From: Phoebastria nigripes
Taxonomy: Eukaryota; Chordata; Aves; Procellariiformes; Diomedeidae
Length of the DNA: 64,000 bases
Direction of reading: 5' to 3'
Assembly (NCBI GenBank): GCA_035582835.1
Contig: JAYKAV010003133.1
Span: forward strand, 246,707-310,706
Part shown: positions 28,389 to 41,742 of the stretch, in pieces
Position numbering within the stretch: the stretch's first letter is position 1
Layout of the letters: every line of letters begins with the position of its first letter
Notes under the pieces: model-generated
The model's input: only the letters and a program-made list of their open reading frames with translations
Database searches by the model: none
Told to the model about the DNA's origin: nothing
Translations under genes and position numbers: made by a program

Positions 28389-29693
28389 TTGACAAAGTAT
28401 ATATTCCCCAAAAAATGCATTTTCAGTCACTTCAAAATTATGTGAGTGCAAGCCAAATGTGCTCATTACCAGAATTTTGAAAATTTCATTACACACAAAT
28501 GTAGAACTATCATTATGCCTGCCTAATCTAGTGCTCCTGACATTCATACAAAATTTGGCAGTCCCTGCTTAAATTCCCAACTTTCTCCCAGATCCTAGGT
28601 TAGCATCCTAACTTCAGAGTACAAAGCAGAAATGGGAGATCATATTTACCTTTTACTGTGCTGTTTTGTATTAGTGCTCTTAAATCCAGTGGCTCTTGAA
28701 AGGTTTTCTGAACCCAATACCATCAAGCTATTGCTCTCTGACTCAGTGATGATGTCTTATACAAAACGGAGTAGCTCCAACATATGGATATCCTATCCAT
28801 ACATTTCCCAGCCTTTGCATGCTCCGCATCCCACCTGTTACGGTGCTCGTCTGAACTCAGATCTGTTCTCTTTCTGACTGAGGGTAGGAATCTGAAACAG
28901 TTTATTTCATAGGTTAAATTAATACCTTCTCCTAAGGCTATAGATATTCTGAGGGTATTGCAGAGAAGAGAAAGAGAAGACTTCTGTTACTTCTGCTAGA
29001 ATTGTTCTTCTCTTTTCAAAACCATTTGCAGCTTGGCAGTTAGGATTAGAGGATTTTAAGATTTAATTCCCCTAAGGTGAACTGAAAACTAAACCTAGGC
29101 TGCACAACACAGGTGGACGTTCTAACACTCCAACAGAAATAAATATGTGCCTTTCTCCAGCAGCTTTGTCTGGATCTGGTCCATCTTCTCCTTTGCTTTT
29201 TCTTACCTGTGTTCCAAGAAAAGTGTTTGTACAAGGCCACACAATACTTCGATCTCAAACTAATTGATTTTTTTTTCATCAGTCTGGGACCTAAAGTAAA
29301 AAAAAAAAAAGGAAACACAAAGCACTGGCTTCTCAGAATAAAAATTATTCCTATTGCTTAATTCAGAAGCTAATTGAAAAATCAATTCTTTGCACAGCCT
29401 TAAAACATAATCAGTCTCATTGACATAAATGTGCTGAAGTACACAAGTGAATTGAAAACCATATTCCTCTATTATTGCTGAGATCTGTCACAAGTAATTT
29501 TAGAATCGCTTATTGATCTTTCATTATAAGATTTAAAAAAAACACTCATTTGCTAATTTGGGCACTTCTGACTTCATTCACAATAAAAACACTACTGTAA
29601 CACCACCAAAATGAAACACTCAGATAAACACCAATAAATTACACCAAATATTACCCCAATATAGAGACAACTTTTCCCCATCGGAACTTTTGG

Positions 29694-29745
29694 TGTTTTT
29701 TTTTTTTCTGGGGGGGGGGGCTCTGTTTTGTTTTGTTTTGTTTTT
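29694..29745. repeat. Low-complexity T / G11 / (TTTTG)n tract
   Basis: A T-run is followed by CTG, then an 11-G homopolymer ending at 29,720, then four TTTTG units. The G11 run is length-unstable and sequencing-prone, so the exact counts here should not be trusted. Confidence 0.75.
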
Positions 29746-32700
29746 CACTTTTTTAAGCTACTCTATGTTCACCCCTTTCATTCCAGATATCGGCAGGAAT
29801 GTATGACAAAGTACTAACAAACACAGTTCTCTAAGATGCAAAATTAGTTGTATAGTCATATATGCATAACAAAACATGAGCGTTGGTTTATAAACAACAA
29901 ATCAGTCTCATTGTGCTTGCTCAAAACAAATGTCTACAATTTTTCCATCTTTCTCTCCTTTAAAGATTCTTACTGAGAAATAAATAGAAATTGAATTCAT
30001 TATATATACATCCAATTTGGTCCCCTTTGAAAATCATGCTTTATTTTATTTGATAATTCTAAATCATCAGTATCACTACAACAAGACTGGTAGCTAGGGT
30101 TTTTTAATGAATATTACTTCTTTTACTGTATTTTTGTAACTGTGGTTAGCTAAGTATTTGATGAAGGCTGTAAGAAACAGAGAATATAGTTTTCGTATGT
30201 GGGAGAAAATACTCACCAAACACCAATATTTCCTATCAAAGCAGAAAATAGCTGAGCATCAAATATTTCTACCTGTGCCAAGTCTGAATACACTTGGCAA
30301 AGAGGTGTTGCATGCAGGAGAAAAATATCTTCTCCATGAATATCACAGATCAGCTGCCAGCTATGGGCAGGTCTGCAGTAGCTGTATTGCTGGCCTGGGT
30401 TCATTAGCCGTAGCTTTGGACTTGTCAACGCATAAAACACTCCTGCTCCTGCAGAGCTTTATGGGAGTTCAAGCCATCTGTAAGTAGATTCTTTATACCT
30501 TACACAAAATACAAGTGCAGCAACATTGTGCCATTTTTTCGCTTCTATTGGATATTACATCCACACTACATGATCTATTCAAAGCACACTTTTCAAGTAG
30601 TAGTCCATATGGAGTACATAAAAGTAGTAACCTGAAGTTAAAGTATAGTGAACTGACCAAGAGTTTTAAGTCTTTACGTTTAGGGGCATACGTTGATGGG
30701 CAGGCAGAATCAGGATGAAATTTCTCTTACTACAGCTAAAGTAAAATCGGGAAAGACAACACAATCCATGTCTTCTCCACCCTTGTCATTGTTCAGTGTT
30801 GGAGACTATAGGAGAAAGTCCATTATTCTGGAAATTCATAAGTTCTCATGCATAACTTAATGGCTTTTTGTTTTTATTTTCTTCAGGTTACCTAATAATG
30901 TGCTTATCTAGTGCAGAACTATCAGCCAAAATTGGAAGCCTGTGATAAGTCATTGTAATATAGGACACGAACAGGGTGGATATAATGAACTATTAGGCAG
31001 CCAAAAATCAGCTAAAGGCAGTATGATAAATCTGTTTTGAGTCCACTGATCAATTTTTCCTTGAAAAAAGATGGCAATATGCAAACAAGGGAAAAGTTAG
31101 GATGGAAGTCATTTCACTTAACTTCAGATTTTTAAACTGCAGATGTTTATACCTGTCCTAACACCCTGGGTTGCCTTTGTAGTCAATAGAGACAAATGGG
31201 CAGGTCCAGAACACAATTCCATTGACCCTTTTTAGACCTTTTGATGAAATTAACTGTGTCTTTCAGATGCCTACTTCTAACCACTGAGAATAAGGGTAGC
31301 CTACATGCTTAGCTCTGATGTAGCTGCTACATTGCAAAAGTTCCATTTGGTCATATGAATCTCATATAAAGTAACTGAAATTCAAAATGTGCCTGGCAGA
31401 GGCTCCCCCCCGCAACTGAACTCTTTAATGTGCAGTGTTTGGGACCTTGCTGACCTTTCCTATGACCTTCCTGCACACACAGAACACTACAAGCCCTTTG
31501 GAAGGGGCTGCTGTATCTCACTGTATCTGTCATCACAACTGATCCCTGTTTGAAAGATAGGAACAGTGGCTTGCAATCATAGATGACAGGTTGTCTTACC
31601 CATTCTTTTGCCCTCAGCCAAGATCAGGTATAGTTTCTATCAGATATATCGAAATATATATTTTACATGAAAGTTGTTAAATGGTTTTATGAATTATTAC
31701 TGAGCAAAAAATAACCATACTAGGAAACCTAACTCTGTGATGTTCAGCTACCTCAGATTTGTGAGTAAGTAGGCTCTTGAGAATAAAAATCCTGACAAAG
31801 CTGTATTCAAAGGCTTTGGCCATTCTAACTGCAGTAATTGTAAAATGTTCCTACATTCCATTTTATGGCCATGCTGATTTTATATAAAACCTATATCTAT
31901 TGTTCCAGTGATTTGTATGGGACAGAAATATCTGTAGATCTATCTGGTTAATGTGCAGGCTAATGGGAGCTACAGGGTAATAGTCTGCCCTTAATTCACT
32001 GACTTCTTTCAAAGATCCAGCTCTGCAGCCTATTAATCTACTAATGAGTCAAACCATTTCTGAAGTATACAGGCACTACTTCCAGACTTGCTAGAATTTG
32101 TTTGCATCTCCCTGGTTTTCTTCAATGTCAAAGTGCTATCCACAGCATCAAGCTATTCTATTTTAAGACGTACTTTGAGAAAGGATGTCCTTATCTGGAA
32201 AGATTTTTGGATTTAATAGGAAAAAAATATACATAGTATACAGCACACACAACTTAAAACTTAATGAAAAATAATTCTATTGACATTAAAAAAATATGTA
32301 AGGGGTTGTTTCATATCTGTTACCACAGCTCTATAGCATATTTTCATAATGGAAAATTGATAAGATTTAGAGGACTGGTTCTGACATCATCTGTATCCAT
32401 GGCTAATCCGAACTACTTGGGTACGTTCTACACAGAATAATGGGGAGGGTGACAGACAGTTACGGGTTCTCTGCAGAGATCTTTTCGTACTGCATTTCTT
32501 CTCCTCGTTTTTGAGCTGTTTAATTGTTTAGTTTTCAATTGCCAGGCCTTTGTGTCAGGGTCTGCAACTATTTTGTAAAGCATTAATATGCTTTATAAAT
32601 AGGATAGAAAAAGTAACCTTTTCAGCCAGTGGAGATGCACATAGCTTATAGATTATATCTGAAAAATGTACTTTCAGAGATAAACAGGGCTTTCATAAAT

Positions 32701-35700
32701 AGTTTTTGTTTGTTCAAAGAACAATTAAAGTACACAAGACACAGTATACCATCATGAAGAGTGGGCTAGTTGGGATACTAAAAACAATATACCTGGGCTC
32801 ACAGATCCTAATTCCCAGCCAAAGAAGGATAACTAGGATTATCTTTGCATAAACTGAAATGTGCCTGTGAAGTCATAGCCTTTCTTTAATGACTCAGTAT
32901 ACGATGTATTTGAGGGCAAAGATTGTTTATGATGAACCTAGCATATACAATTTTTAGAACTAAATATGCCTCAAAAGCTAATATTTTTTAAATACTTTGG
33001 TTGTGAGAATTTCTATTTGAAAAGTTGCACAAGAAGCTTCAGGGACTTTGTTTCCAACTAGCTGTTGTAATTCTTGTCAAAGTATGTAAGGTTCTTATAT
33101 AGCTTGTTCGTTCTATATTAGAGCAGCTAATATCTGAGATTTAANTCCTCCTCCTTTTGGCCTCATCTTCATCTGTTCAGGAACACTGGCTGGCTGCCAC
33201 TGCTCTGCAGCTGTCTAGGCTCTGTCTCTGTAGCTGTCCTGGGTCAGTAGCCACCCTGTGTAACCTTAGTTGAACCAATAACTTGGATTGTGTCCTTTGC
33301 TATCGCTTTCCATTTTTATTTGATGGTTGGATTCAAACCTGCTCTCTGGTATATTAGCTGCTGATCTTCAGATTAACCCAATGCTCTAAAACAAAACAGG
33401 TTGTTGGTGCTATGAGAAGTAAAAATCTTTACGCTAAGGGACAAATGACTTCCCGTCCCCTGATATGTACAATCACTACAAAGGAAATGAAAAACTGTGT
33501 TTACGGGAAAGTATTTTACTCACATGGAACAGGTAAGAAAGACACTCAGACACCAAATTCAGAGTAACCTTCTGCATCAACAAATGCAGTCTCCCATTAT
33601 TCCAGGCTACCAACTCAAATAATCCTGTTAATATCTTAAAGGTATTGAATAAGCCCGAGAGATTCAAGAACTGACATCATTACATTGATGATACACATTT
33701 TCAGGATAAAGGCACACGAAGATCACCCAAGATTGCTTTTACTTGGCTAAATACATGTTACCAGTTTAGAGTATAGAGGTGTATGATGTGCACAAGTCAC
33801 AGCAAATGACAAGAGAAGATTTGACAATTTCACGGAATCCTAATTTATCTTTGGGAGAAACTCAAGAAAGTTCTTTTTACTATTTTTTGTCAGAAACTTA
33901 ATGGATACAGTAGAATATTTTTCCAGTTTCTGAGAGTTGCGTCCTTTAGAGAGCTGCAAGACACAGAAACTGAGAGTATGTTTTACAAGATGCCATATTT
34001 TTTCTCTGTGTTCAGATGGACCCTAGAGAACAGCCCAGCTCACTCTGAAACTCATGCAAACCAGTTCGTCAGCTGACAAGGCACTGAGTAGGCTCCATGG
34101 ATTGCATTGACTCTGTTGTCTAGAACAGGAGTTTACACATACAGCTTACACTTGAGCACTTCCATATAGATGCCTAAAGCATCTCAATCTCCTCTGAAGT
34201 CTCACCCTAGACCACAATAAACTGCTGCAGAATTCAAGCCATTTGATAAGAAGTGGATATTTCAATATAAGATATCATACTTGAGTATCCAAAGACATTA
34301 CTGGCAATGACACAATGACTGACAATAAAATGGAAACATGAAGAAATAAATTTTTATTACTGATTTTGTGGAATAACCAAAACCGAATAGTGTGATCCCA
34401 GGATACCAGCAGAAGCTCCAGCAGGTCTAATTGTTACAGAATAAGAGAGTCACCAAAAAGAAGTAAGAGCAGATATGCAAACACCTACAAACACATAGCT
34501 GCCATGCCATGTATCTGTTGGGGAAAATAGGGTTTGGATTAGCAGTCTGAGGCCCTCCCCAAAAAAAAGAGTTGACTTCTGCTTCCTCTTACTTCCCTGT
34601 AGAACCACACACATAATTATCGTGTGGTTTCTTCTTCAAAAGTCTCCTGGTGTAAATTTGTGTGTTGGGAGAAGGACCTGTTGGGTATGTAGCCCCCAAA
34701 ACTCACACATATCGCTACATCTGAAATCTTTTATAATACCTTTATCTTGCAAAACCACATTTTTGACCTAATCAGTAAAGAAAGTAAATACNTGATATAC
34801 TGAGGATTTTTACAGTTTTGAAGCATGCAAAGCACTAGTAATCCAAACACACTTCTATTTCTTAGGTTTTACCCACTTAGGGAAAATGTGACTATCCCAG
34901 TGGAGAGTTGCAAAGTAAACCATAAGAAGACATAAAGGCAAGAAGTAAAATCTCTTCATGTATGATTTTGATCATACAGTCCAGTACTTTCAACATAATG
35001 AATAACAAATGAAAGTACTGAAGATTAATTGTGCATTCAGTATTCAGTATGATATTCAAGATGTTCATGACATTCTGTAGACGAACTCAGGAGTTGGGTT
35101 TTCACGTTATTTTGAGTGAAGAATGTGATCCCATCAGAGTATGCTCATTGATGCTTAAGGTTTCTGCAAACCAATCTTCTCTTAAGGGCTGTATTCAGGC
35201 TATGATAGCTGCCAGTGTTGTCACATCTGCCTGGCAGGATGATTCAGATTTAGTCCCTCAGGTATCCCAGCTCTCATACAGTCAGTGGGTTAAGTGCCTC
35301 CACGAGGAACTTCAGAAACCTTAAGGAGGAAGCCTTTCCCTTTCCACTGGCAGTACAGCAAGCATCTTTGGGAACGCTCAACCATGATGTTTGTCTGAAC
35401 AGTTATGTAACTCATGTACCCACACAGAACAGACACCTTCATCACTTGAGATTCAGAGCACTGAATTCACTTTTGAGCGCATTCAGGTAATGAAGGATGC
35501 CTCCTTTTATGCACAATTAGGGAACTTGACCAGAAAGAGATGCTAAGACCTCCTCCCTCTGTTTACACCTCTTATGGGAGTACCTGGATCTCAGAGAGTT
35601 ACGTAGCCTGAGACTGAGTTGAACTATTTATTCTCCACTTTTCCTGTTGAATCTGGATCACAGCGCAGAAAAAGACCAAAACATTCAAAGGATTCATGGG

Positions 35701-38700
35701 AGAGAGAAAAAAGTAAAAAAAAAGACCTTTTTCTATCCTAATGCTAAGGAAGCTTCCCTGGGAGAGATGCATCCTTACTTCTCGCTCCATATATTCCCTA
35801 TGTATTATTTGCACTGTTTAGGACAACATGTTGTCAATATCTTGTTAGCTGATCATTACTGATATACAGGAATCTTATATAATAAATATTTAGGCACATT
35901 CAAGAATTTTATCTATTAAGTTATTTTTCGCTATTTCTCTTTCATCTTCTTCTAAAAACAAATAAAAATACGTAAGTCAAAAAGAAAATTCTCCTGCTAC
36001 CTAAAAAGATATGTAATCTAATGAAGTTAGGCATATCTTATAACACAGTGGTAGTAATTTGCAGTTGTATAACATCTGAACCGAGAAATTGACGTAAAAA
36101 ATGGATCTTGACTGGCCCAGAGCCTATCACTAGGACTATACTGGCACAATGGAAAGACTAATCAGGCCTCAAAATAGCAGAAGGTCATTTTAAACTTCTA
36201 ATGTATGTAAGCTTTGAAATTTTGGCCTTTTCTCATTTTAGCAGTCATAGATATGAAAGGAAAAACACCCTCAGCAATCACTACTTAGATGCAGAATTTA
36301 CAGAGGCACACAATTAATTCATGTCCAGTGGCATAGTAAAACAAGTATTAAAACAATACATGAAAAATAAAAACATGTACATCAGTTACTTTTTAAGAAT
36401 TACAGAGAGGACTGTTCAAAGGACACACATTATTTATGCAACCAGCAACATGGACACATCTAAATTTTGTTAATGGGTTTTGTGAATATAATATGTTGCT
36501 TTCCTGATTAGGACTTTCTTTAATAGGGGTAGCTAATACTCTAAAAATATTTGATGCATGTGTCTTGGTTTATGCTCTTTCAGTGTAAATGCACAGAATG
36601 ATTTATAACTCCTGTGGTACAGATAGATTTTTTTAAAGCATCTTTCAAAGCAAACTGAGCAGCAGAAGTCTTTTTTTTTGTCTTTTTTTTGGTTGTTCAG
36701 CTCCACAAGAATTCACATTTCACTGACATCAGCTACTTTGTATGGTCCACCTGAGTGGGTTAACAAAATAAAGACAGATGTCAGTGGAGTAACTCGAGCA
36801 CTTCTTTGGTGGAAAGATGCCAATGACAGACTTCTTTTCTGTGCCCACTCTCACAAAAATATCTCCTGATGCTATCTCCCTACCACCAACAGTCCTACAA
36901 CATCTCAGAACCCAGCAAGAAGAGTTGTGAAATGGTATCAGTTTCCTCGCATGTTCATGCAAGATTTCACACTTTCTATAGGCAGGAATTTGAGAATTAC
37001 AGGAGTGATTTGAAGAGAAAAGATGTTCTGTAAGACTGTTTCAGTATACAGTTACTAAGAATACCACATTCTTTTACTCATAGACATGGGCCTTTCTCGC
37101 TCTTCCTTGTGCTCACATCAGGGAAAACAGAATGGTTCAGTTATTTTAAGACGAGTAGAAATTACACAAAAAAGAAATCACGTGCTCCACAGAGGACCAC
37201 AGTCACTATGCAGGAATATTATGTAATGGTTGCACTGGCAGTATAGACACAGCAGCATGCAGGATAAGAAGGGGGTGTAACTAGTTTTCTATTCTGGCAA
37301 CTGTAATTTAAGAGAGGGTCACGGTGTCCCTGGGATTTTGGTCAGCTGTCTTTCAGCAGTATGATCCTTCTCCACTTTACTGCAATAGTGATTTCTATAA
37401 CTGAATGTGTCAAACTGCATTTCCAACAACATCTTGAATACTGCTTCGGAGTTGACAGGCATGAACTGCTACTGTATTTTCAGCAGTATTAGACACAGCA
37501 CTGATCTGGGAGTTGAGTTCATCGGTGACCTACCTGAGTTGTTACCTGCCCTCTAGAAGAGAGGTTTATTATCTCTCCCAGGTTTCCAGATTGCTTTTCT
37601 ATTATCTATTTATCTTCTACACTTCTACTGACTACCTGCTTCAGCTGATAACTGCCAGCTGCCTCAAATTCTCTCTGACGCCTGATAGAGATCTTTTGCA
37701 GTTGAGTCTATCGCTGTAGTTACAATGTGCTGTGTTCTGTGTCCCCGGGAGCTGTAAAAGAAAAGAATTTTATTGGGCCTGGAATAGACATGGTTGATGC
37801 TTATAGAGAAAACTGACCTCAATAGAAAGACATGCTTTGGCTGTATTTTATCATTACAATTCTACAGTCTAATAATATTTATATGAATTTTATCACAAAA
37901 ATTGAAGTATACATATCTCTTTCACTAACAGAACTACGATTAAAGTTTTATGCTAGCGACAGAACTATCTGTGTGTATGAATGAGGGTGGAGTGAGACAC
38001 AGGCTGACAATGATTAGCTGTTGATACAAAGCTTACAGAAGGTGGCCTAGGTGATTTACCAATAGAATTCTAATGATAATACCCTGTGTATTTGCTGGAG
38101 ATGAGGAGCATGCACACCACACCAGCCTGCATATAGATACGAGAGAAGTTTGAGCTGAGTATTTATGGAACAGAAATCAGTCCAGAAAAAAAAAAACATA
38201 ACCAGAATGTAATCTTATGTAGGCCAGAATGACACACAATCATAAGCATGCACCCTTTAGATCCAGACTCTGCGACTAAAAGACATAACCTGTGATGTAG
38301 CAGAGGAATCTAAGCTTAGAAGAGGATCTGTAAAAGTTTGGGTTGAAATGAAGCTGCATGACAACTGGCATGTGGGGGAACTGGACTATTCCATTAGGAG
38401 ACTTACCCAAACAATTAGTGGATAGACTCACAGAAAATACCATCAGGTGTTCAACATTTGCAGCATTTTCTTTTTCTCTGGCGAAAAATAATACTTAAAA
38501 ACTTTTTCCGTTAATATCACTAAAAAGACCTCAAGCTGTTATCAACCGAAACAGGAGAGTGTATAACATGCAACCTCCCGGAAGTCTATCTCACTATCGA
38601 ATGGACACAGAATGAATAACCAGATGTGTGACTTCTTTTCACACACACCTTAGATAAGTTTGTTTAATTTCTTCTTTACAATTAGATCACTGAAAAATAC

Positions 38701-39300
38701 AGAATGTCACCTTCCCATCCACAGACACACAGACACGTGCACATGCAGCTCTGAACCTTTGCTAGCTTCTTGAAATTCACACATAAATTTTTAATTACTA
38801 TCACTACTACATTTTTAATTCTTACCCTTAGAGGGTGGTTATGAACATTTTTACTTTGAATAATGGGCTTCCTACATTGAAGGTGCTCAGAGACTGGACG
38901 GATGTAGAATGANGACAGTTTTTTTTTAAATCTGCAACAGGGAACCAAATCACTTCAGANCCTTCATTCTGCAGCACTCACAGAGGAGTGCATTCCCTTT
39001 AAAAACCTGATGCCACTGCAATCAAGGTCCACACAAAAAATAAAATCATACATCAACTTTTAGTCTGAGGGCTCATGGTAATATTTGTGACTTTAAGCAG
39101 GATGCAGACACTGAGCTGTATCTAAACTTGTGCAGCCTGTAGGCCAGAATTACACACTGCTATAACTGCAGGTAGCTTATGTTCAGTCTCTGCCTTGGAC
39201 TAGAAAACGCAAAATGCGATGAAGCACACAGCAACAGTAAGTCAATTAAGATGCATACACCTTTCCTAGAAAGGGTGTTCTGAAAAGAGGTAGAGAAAGA
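29746..39300. other. AT-rich DNA without recognisable genes
   Basis: Nearly 10 kb of AT-rich sequence with no transposon, tRNA or exon that I can recognise. The longest frames (plus 30,158-30,487, 109 codons; plus 35,031-35,324, 97 codons) carry no domain and are probably chance. Confidence 0.55.
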
Positions 39301-39309
39301 AATTGCATG

Positions 39310-39660
39310 AGGCACGTATGTATGTACAGAAAATGTATATATCTACGCAATGGTTAACATATGTTAATATAATCTACTATTTCTATATAAATATGTTAAT
39401 GTATGCAGTAGTAATATAAATACAAATTTATTATATATAAACACAGAATACATCCATTTGTACTGTATGTAGCACTGTTATACATAGCGTGCAGTATGTA
39501 TTATGTAGTACAGCAAATACTATGTATGTGATATACCTTATCACATATATCACTGTGTAAAATTTATTGTCTATCAGACGTATTCTATACACCTATAAAT
39601 AAAAAAATTCCACATTTATATCTATATGACTATATATTTATTCTAGTTAAGGCACATCAG
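39310..39660. repeat. Degenerate AT-rich tract with palindromes
   Basis: About 350 bases dominated by TATA, ATGTA and TAATA words, including the perfect 14-bp palindrome TTAACATATGTTAA (39,354-39,367). It looks like a decayed TA microsatellite. Confidence 0.5.
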
Positions 39661-40839
39661 TGGAGGAAATAGAACTATGCAATGAAAAACAGGTACCATT
39701 TATATCTTCATGTATTTATTTTTCAGCTCCCTTTGAAAATCACTTTCCTAACATTCTATAAAACAGTATGTAAACTTTAATATTTCACTGTAAAAGACAA
39801 TGTAGCCACGCTCTGCATTTTACAGGAACTGTCTGAGGTCCTATATGGCCTATGAGTTTCTTCAGTGCATACAAAGTGTTTGAATATGGAAGAGAGCTTA
39901 ACACCGCTGTAATGCCAAGTATACAACTTTGATTTCAGCGCTAGCAGCTTCTCTATGAAAGATCTTACATCATGATTTCATNCTAATTTACACGTTTTTA
40001 ATCCTGTAATTGTGGGCATGGCTGGAAGTGACAGTGGGTTTGACCATGGGCATCTGTACCCAAGCCTCCTTTGCTGGTATGCCCGAGAGTCACTGCTTAG
40101 TGTTTGCTCTTCCCTCCGCTTAGCTTAGTGGGCCCCTCTTGAGTGCTGCTTGGTCTTCCAAAGCCTGTAGTGCAACCTGCCGCTAGGACAGTCACTGTGA
40201 CTGTGGGGATGCTGGGCACAGGTTCCCTTCACACACTTGCACTAGAGATNACTGACACCGCTACCTAAATTAATGCAGCTGTGACTTCCACAAGCTGCCC
40301 TGGCAGTCACCGTGGATGTTTGCTCCTAAAAAGGTCCCTGGACTCAGGTACATAACTCAAGTATTACTCAGCTTATGTGATGTCACAAAAATGACTCCAA
40401 ATGACACCCATGAGAATAGGCATTATGGTAAAAGCTTTAATTATGCAATTATATGATTATGTCCTATCTCTTTCCCTACAGGATTTTAGCCTCAGGGACA
40501 GAATTTCTGGAGAATTTAGTGTCCACTTTCATAAATACGTTCATGATATATACAAAACAGTGCTTGTAACTTTTTTTTTTTTTTTTAAGGGAGAGAAAAA
40601 GGGGGCAGAGGAAGAGGTGACCAAGATTTTAATCAACAACTCATTGCTGACTGGCCAAATTTCAGTTCCTGCATCAGAAGACGAAGTTCCCGCATTTAGT
40701 ACAAAAAGATCTCTGTTTTTTTTTTTTTTTTTCCTAACACGAGCAAACTGATGCGCCTTTTTGAAACCTTTCCGTGGAACAGCGAGTGCAAACAGCCTTA
40801 TAATGTGAAATACTTGGCATCCTCAGTCCCGAAGAGGAA
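39661..40839. other. Left flank of the CpG island
   Basis: Transition from AT-rich to GC-rich DNA. It holds two long poly(T) tracts, T16 at 40,571-40,586 and T17 at 40,716-40,732, within 270 bases of the island edge. A 116-codon plus-strand frame (40,401-40,751) has a low-complexity C-terminus created by these tracts and is not convincing as a protein. Long dA:dT tracts disfavour nucleosomes and are often found beside promoters; that role here is inference. Confidence 0.5.
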
Positions 40840-40845
40840 GAGAAC

Positions 40846-40869
40846 GGGGTGGGGCCGGGGGTGCGGGGG
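40846..40869 (+). promoter_or_regulatory. G-quadruplex motif
   Basis: Four plus-strand G-runs of 4, 4, 5 and 5 bases separated by loops of 1, 2 and 3 bases fit the canonical G3+N1-7 pattern with very short loops. It lies at the left edge of the CpG island, a common position for quadruplex motifs near transcription starts. Formation in vivo is inference. Confidence 0.65.
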
Positions 40870-41045
40870 TGGACACGTCTTGTGCTGCCAGAAGCGAGGT
40901 GAAGAGCGCGACACGCAGCCGGTGGGGCTCTCCGTGCCCTTCTGTTCCCCGGGGAGCTCACGGTGCCCCGGCCGCGCCTCCGAGNGAGGGGGGCTCCGCG
41001 CTCGGCGGCTCCGGGACCCGCAGAGGCAGCGGCCCCGGGCGGGCA

Positions 41046-41049
41046 GGTA
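41046..41049 (+). other. Candidate plus-strand splice donor 1
   Basis: CAG|GTAGGC with the GT at 41,047-41,048. A good match to the vertebrate donor consensus inside the CpG island, usable by a rightward transcript starting near the island's left edge. Not supported by any recognised coding frame. Confidence 0.2.
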
Positions 41050-41430
41050 GGCGGGGAGGCCGCAGGCGGGGAGGGCTCACGCCTCGCCCCGGCGGGCGCG
41101 GGGGCCCGGTGCTGCCCGCCCGCCCGCTCGCCCGCTCGCCCGCCCGCCGTAGCCCGGCGCGGCGCGTCCCACCTCCCGCACTGGCTCCGTCTCCGCGGGC
41201 CGGGCGCCGCGCCCCCGCCGGCCCCGCGGAGCTGGGTTGGGCAGCCCGGGAGGCGTCTCCTCCGCAGCCCCCGCCCCCCCGCTCCGGTGCTGAAACGCCT
41301 CGGCCGCTCCCCGGCAGCACCCCCGGGACAGCGGCGCCCTGTCGGCCCCGCAGCAGCACCCGGGCCTCCCTCCCTGCCGCCCGGCCCGGGCTCTCCCGCC
41401 GCTGCTCTGCTGCCGAGGACACCTCATGGG

Positions 41431-41448
41431 AAATAAATAAATTAATTA
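41431..41448. other. All-A/T block inside the CpG island
   Basis: Eighteen consecutive A/T bases (AAATAAATAAATTAATTA) within a region otherwise about three quarters G+C. It contains TAAATAAATTAATTA-like homeodomain-type TAAT cores on both strands and could also serve as a TATA-like element. It lies just left of the minus-strand donor candidate. Confidence 0.5.
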
Positions 41449-41452
41449 CCCC

Positions 41453-41459
41453 ACTCACC
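41453..41459 (-). other. Candidate minus-strand splice donor
   Basis: Read on the minus strand this is GGGG|GTGAGTGGGG, with GTGAGT at 41,458 down to 41,453. It is one of the strongest donor matches in the island and would suit a leftward transcript starting between about 41,500 and 42,250. Its first intron would then run into the AT-rich region to the left. Confidence 0.25.
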
Positions 41460-41522
41460 CCCGCGGCAGGGAGAGGAGCCGGCGGCGGCCGCGGGATTAG
41501 ATCCAGCCCGAGCTAGAGACCA

Positions 41523-41526
41523 GGTA
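41523..41526 (+). other. Candidate plus-strand splice donor 2
   Basis: CCAG|GTAACG with the GT at 41,524-41,525. A near-consensus donor that would end a rightward non-coding first exon within the island. It competes with the minus-strand donor about 70 bases away; only one need be real. Confidence 0.25.
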
Positions 41527-41702
41527 ACGTAACCTACCCGCCAGGAGGGAGGAGGAGGAGCAGCGAGGCCGCTGAGGTCGCCCCCCTCGGGGAGGGCTCC
41601 GGGGGACGGAGACGGGGCTGCCGCAGCCGGGGCGCGCCGGCGTGGCCCCCGGCTGGCTGCGTGAGGGCGGCTGCCCCCGCGCTGTGCGCGTCGCACTGTC
41701 AG

Positions 41703-41724
41703 TCACACACACACACGCACACAC
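41703..41724. repeat. Short (CA)n tract in the CpG island
   Basis: About ten CA units interrupted by one CG, 20 bases before the GGAT/GGAC repeat. Confidence 0.7.
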
Positions 41725-41742
41725 GAGCCGCCGCCCACGCAG

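Larger units (their letters stand above)
17630..29693. other. AT-rich DNA without recognisable genes
   Basis: Twelve kilobases of AT-rich, low-CpG sequence. Short features are poly(T) at about 17,937-17,950, TA-rich patches near 20,840-20,930, an A17 run (25,402-25,418), a (TTA)n tract (26,051-26,073) and a (GAT)n tract (28,364-28,388). All open frames are under 100 codons and none resembles a known protein. No interspersed repeat was recognised. Confidence 0.55.

Noticed and set aside
30158..30487. 109-codon plus-strand frame as a possible gene
   Set aside because: AT-rich context, overlapping minus-strand frame (30,213-30,440), no domain or splice structure.
39301..39660. AT-rich tract as a replication origin or matrix-attachment region
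   Set aside because: Only base composition and small palindromes support it; a decayed TA microsatellite is the simpler reading.
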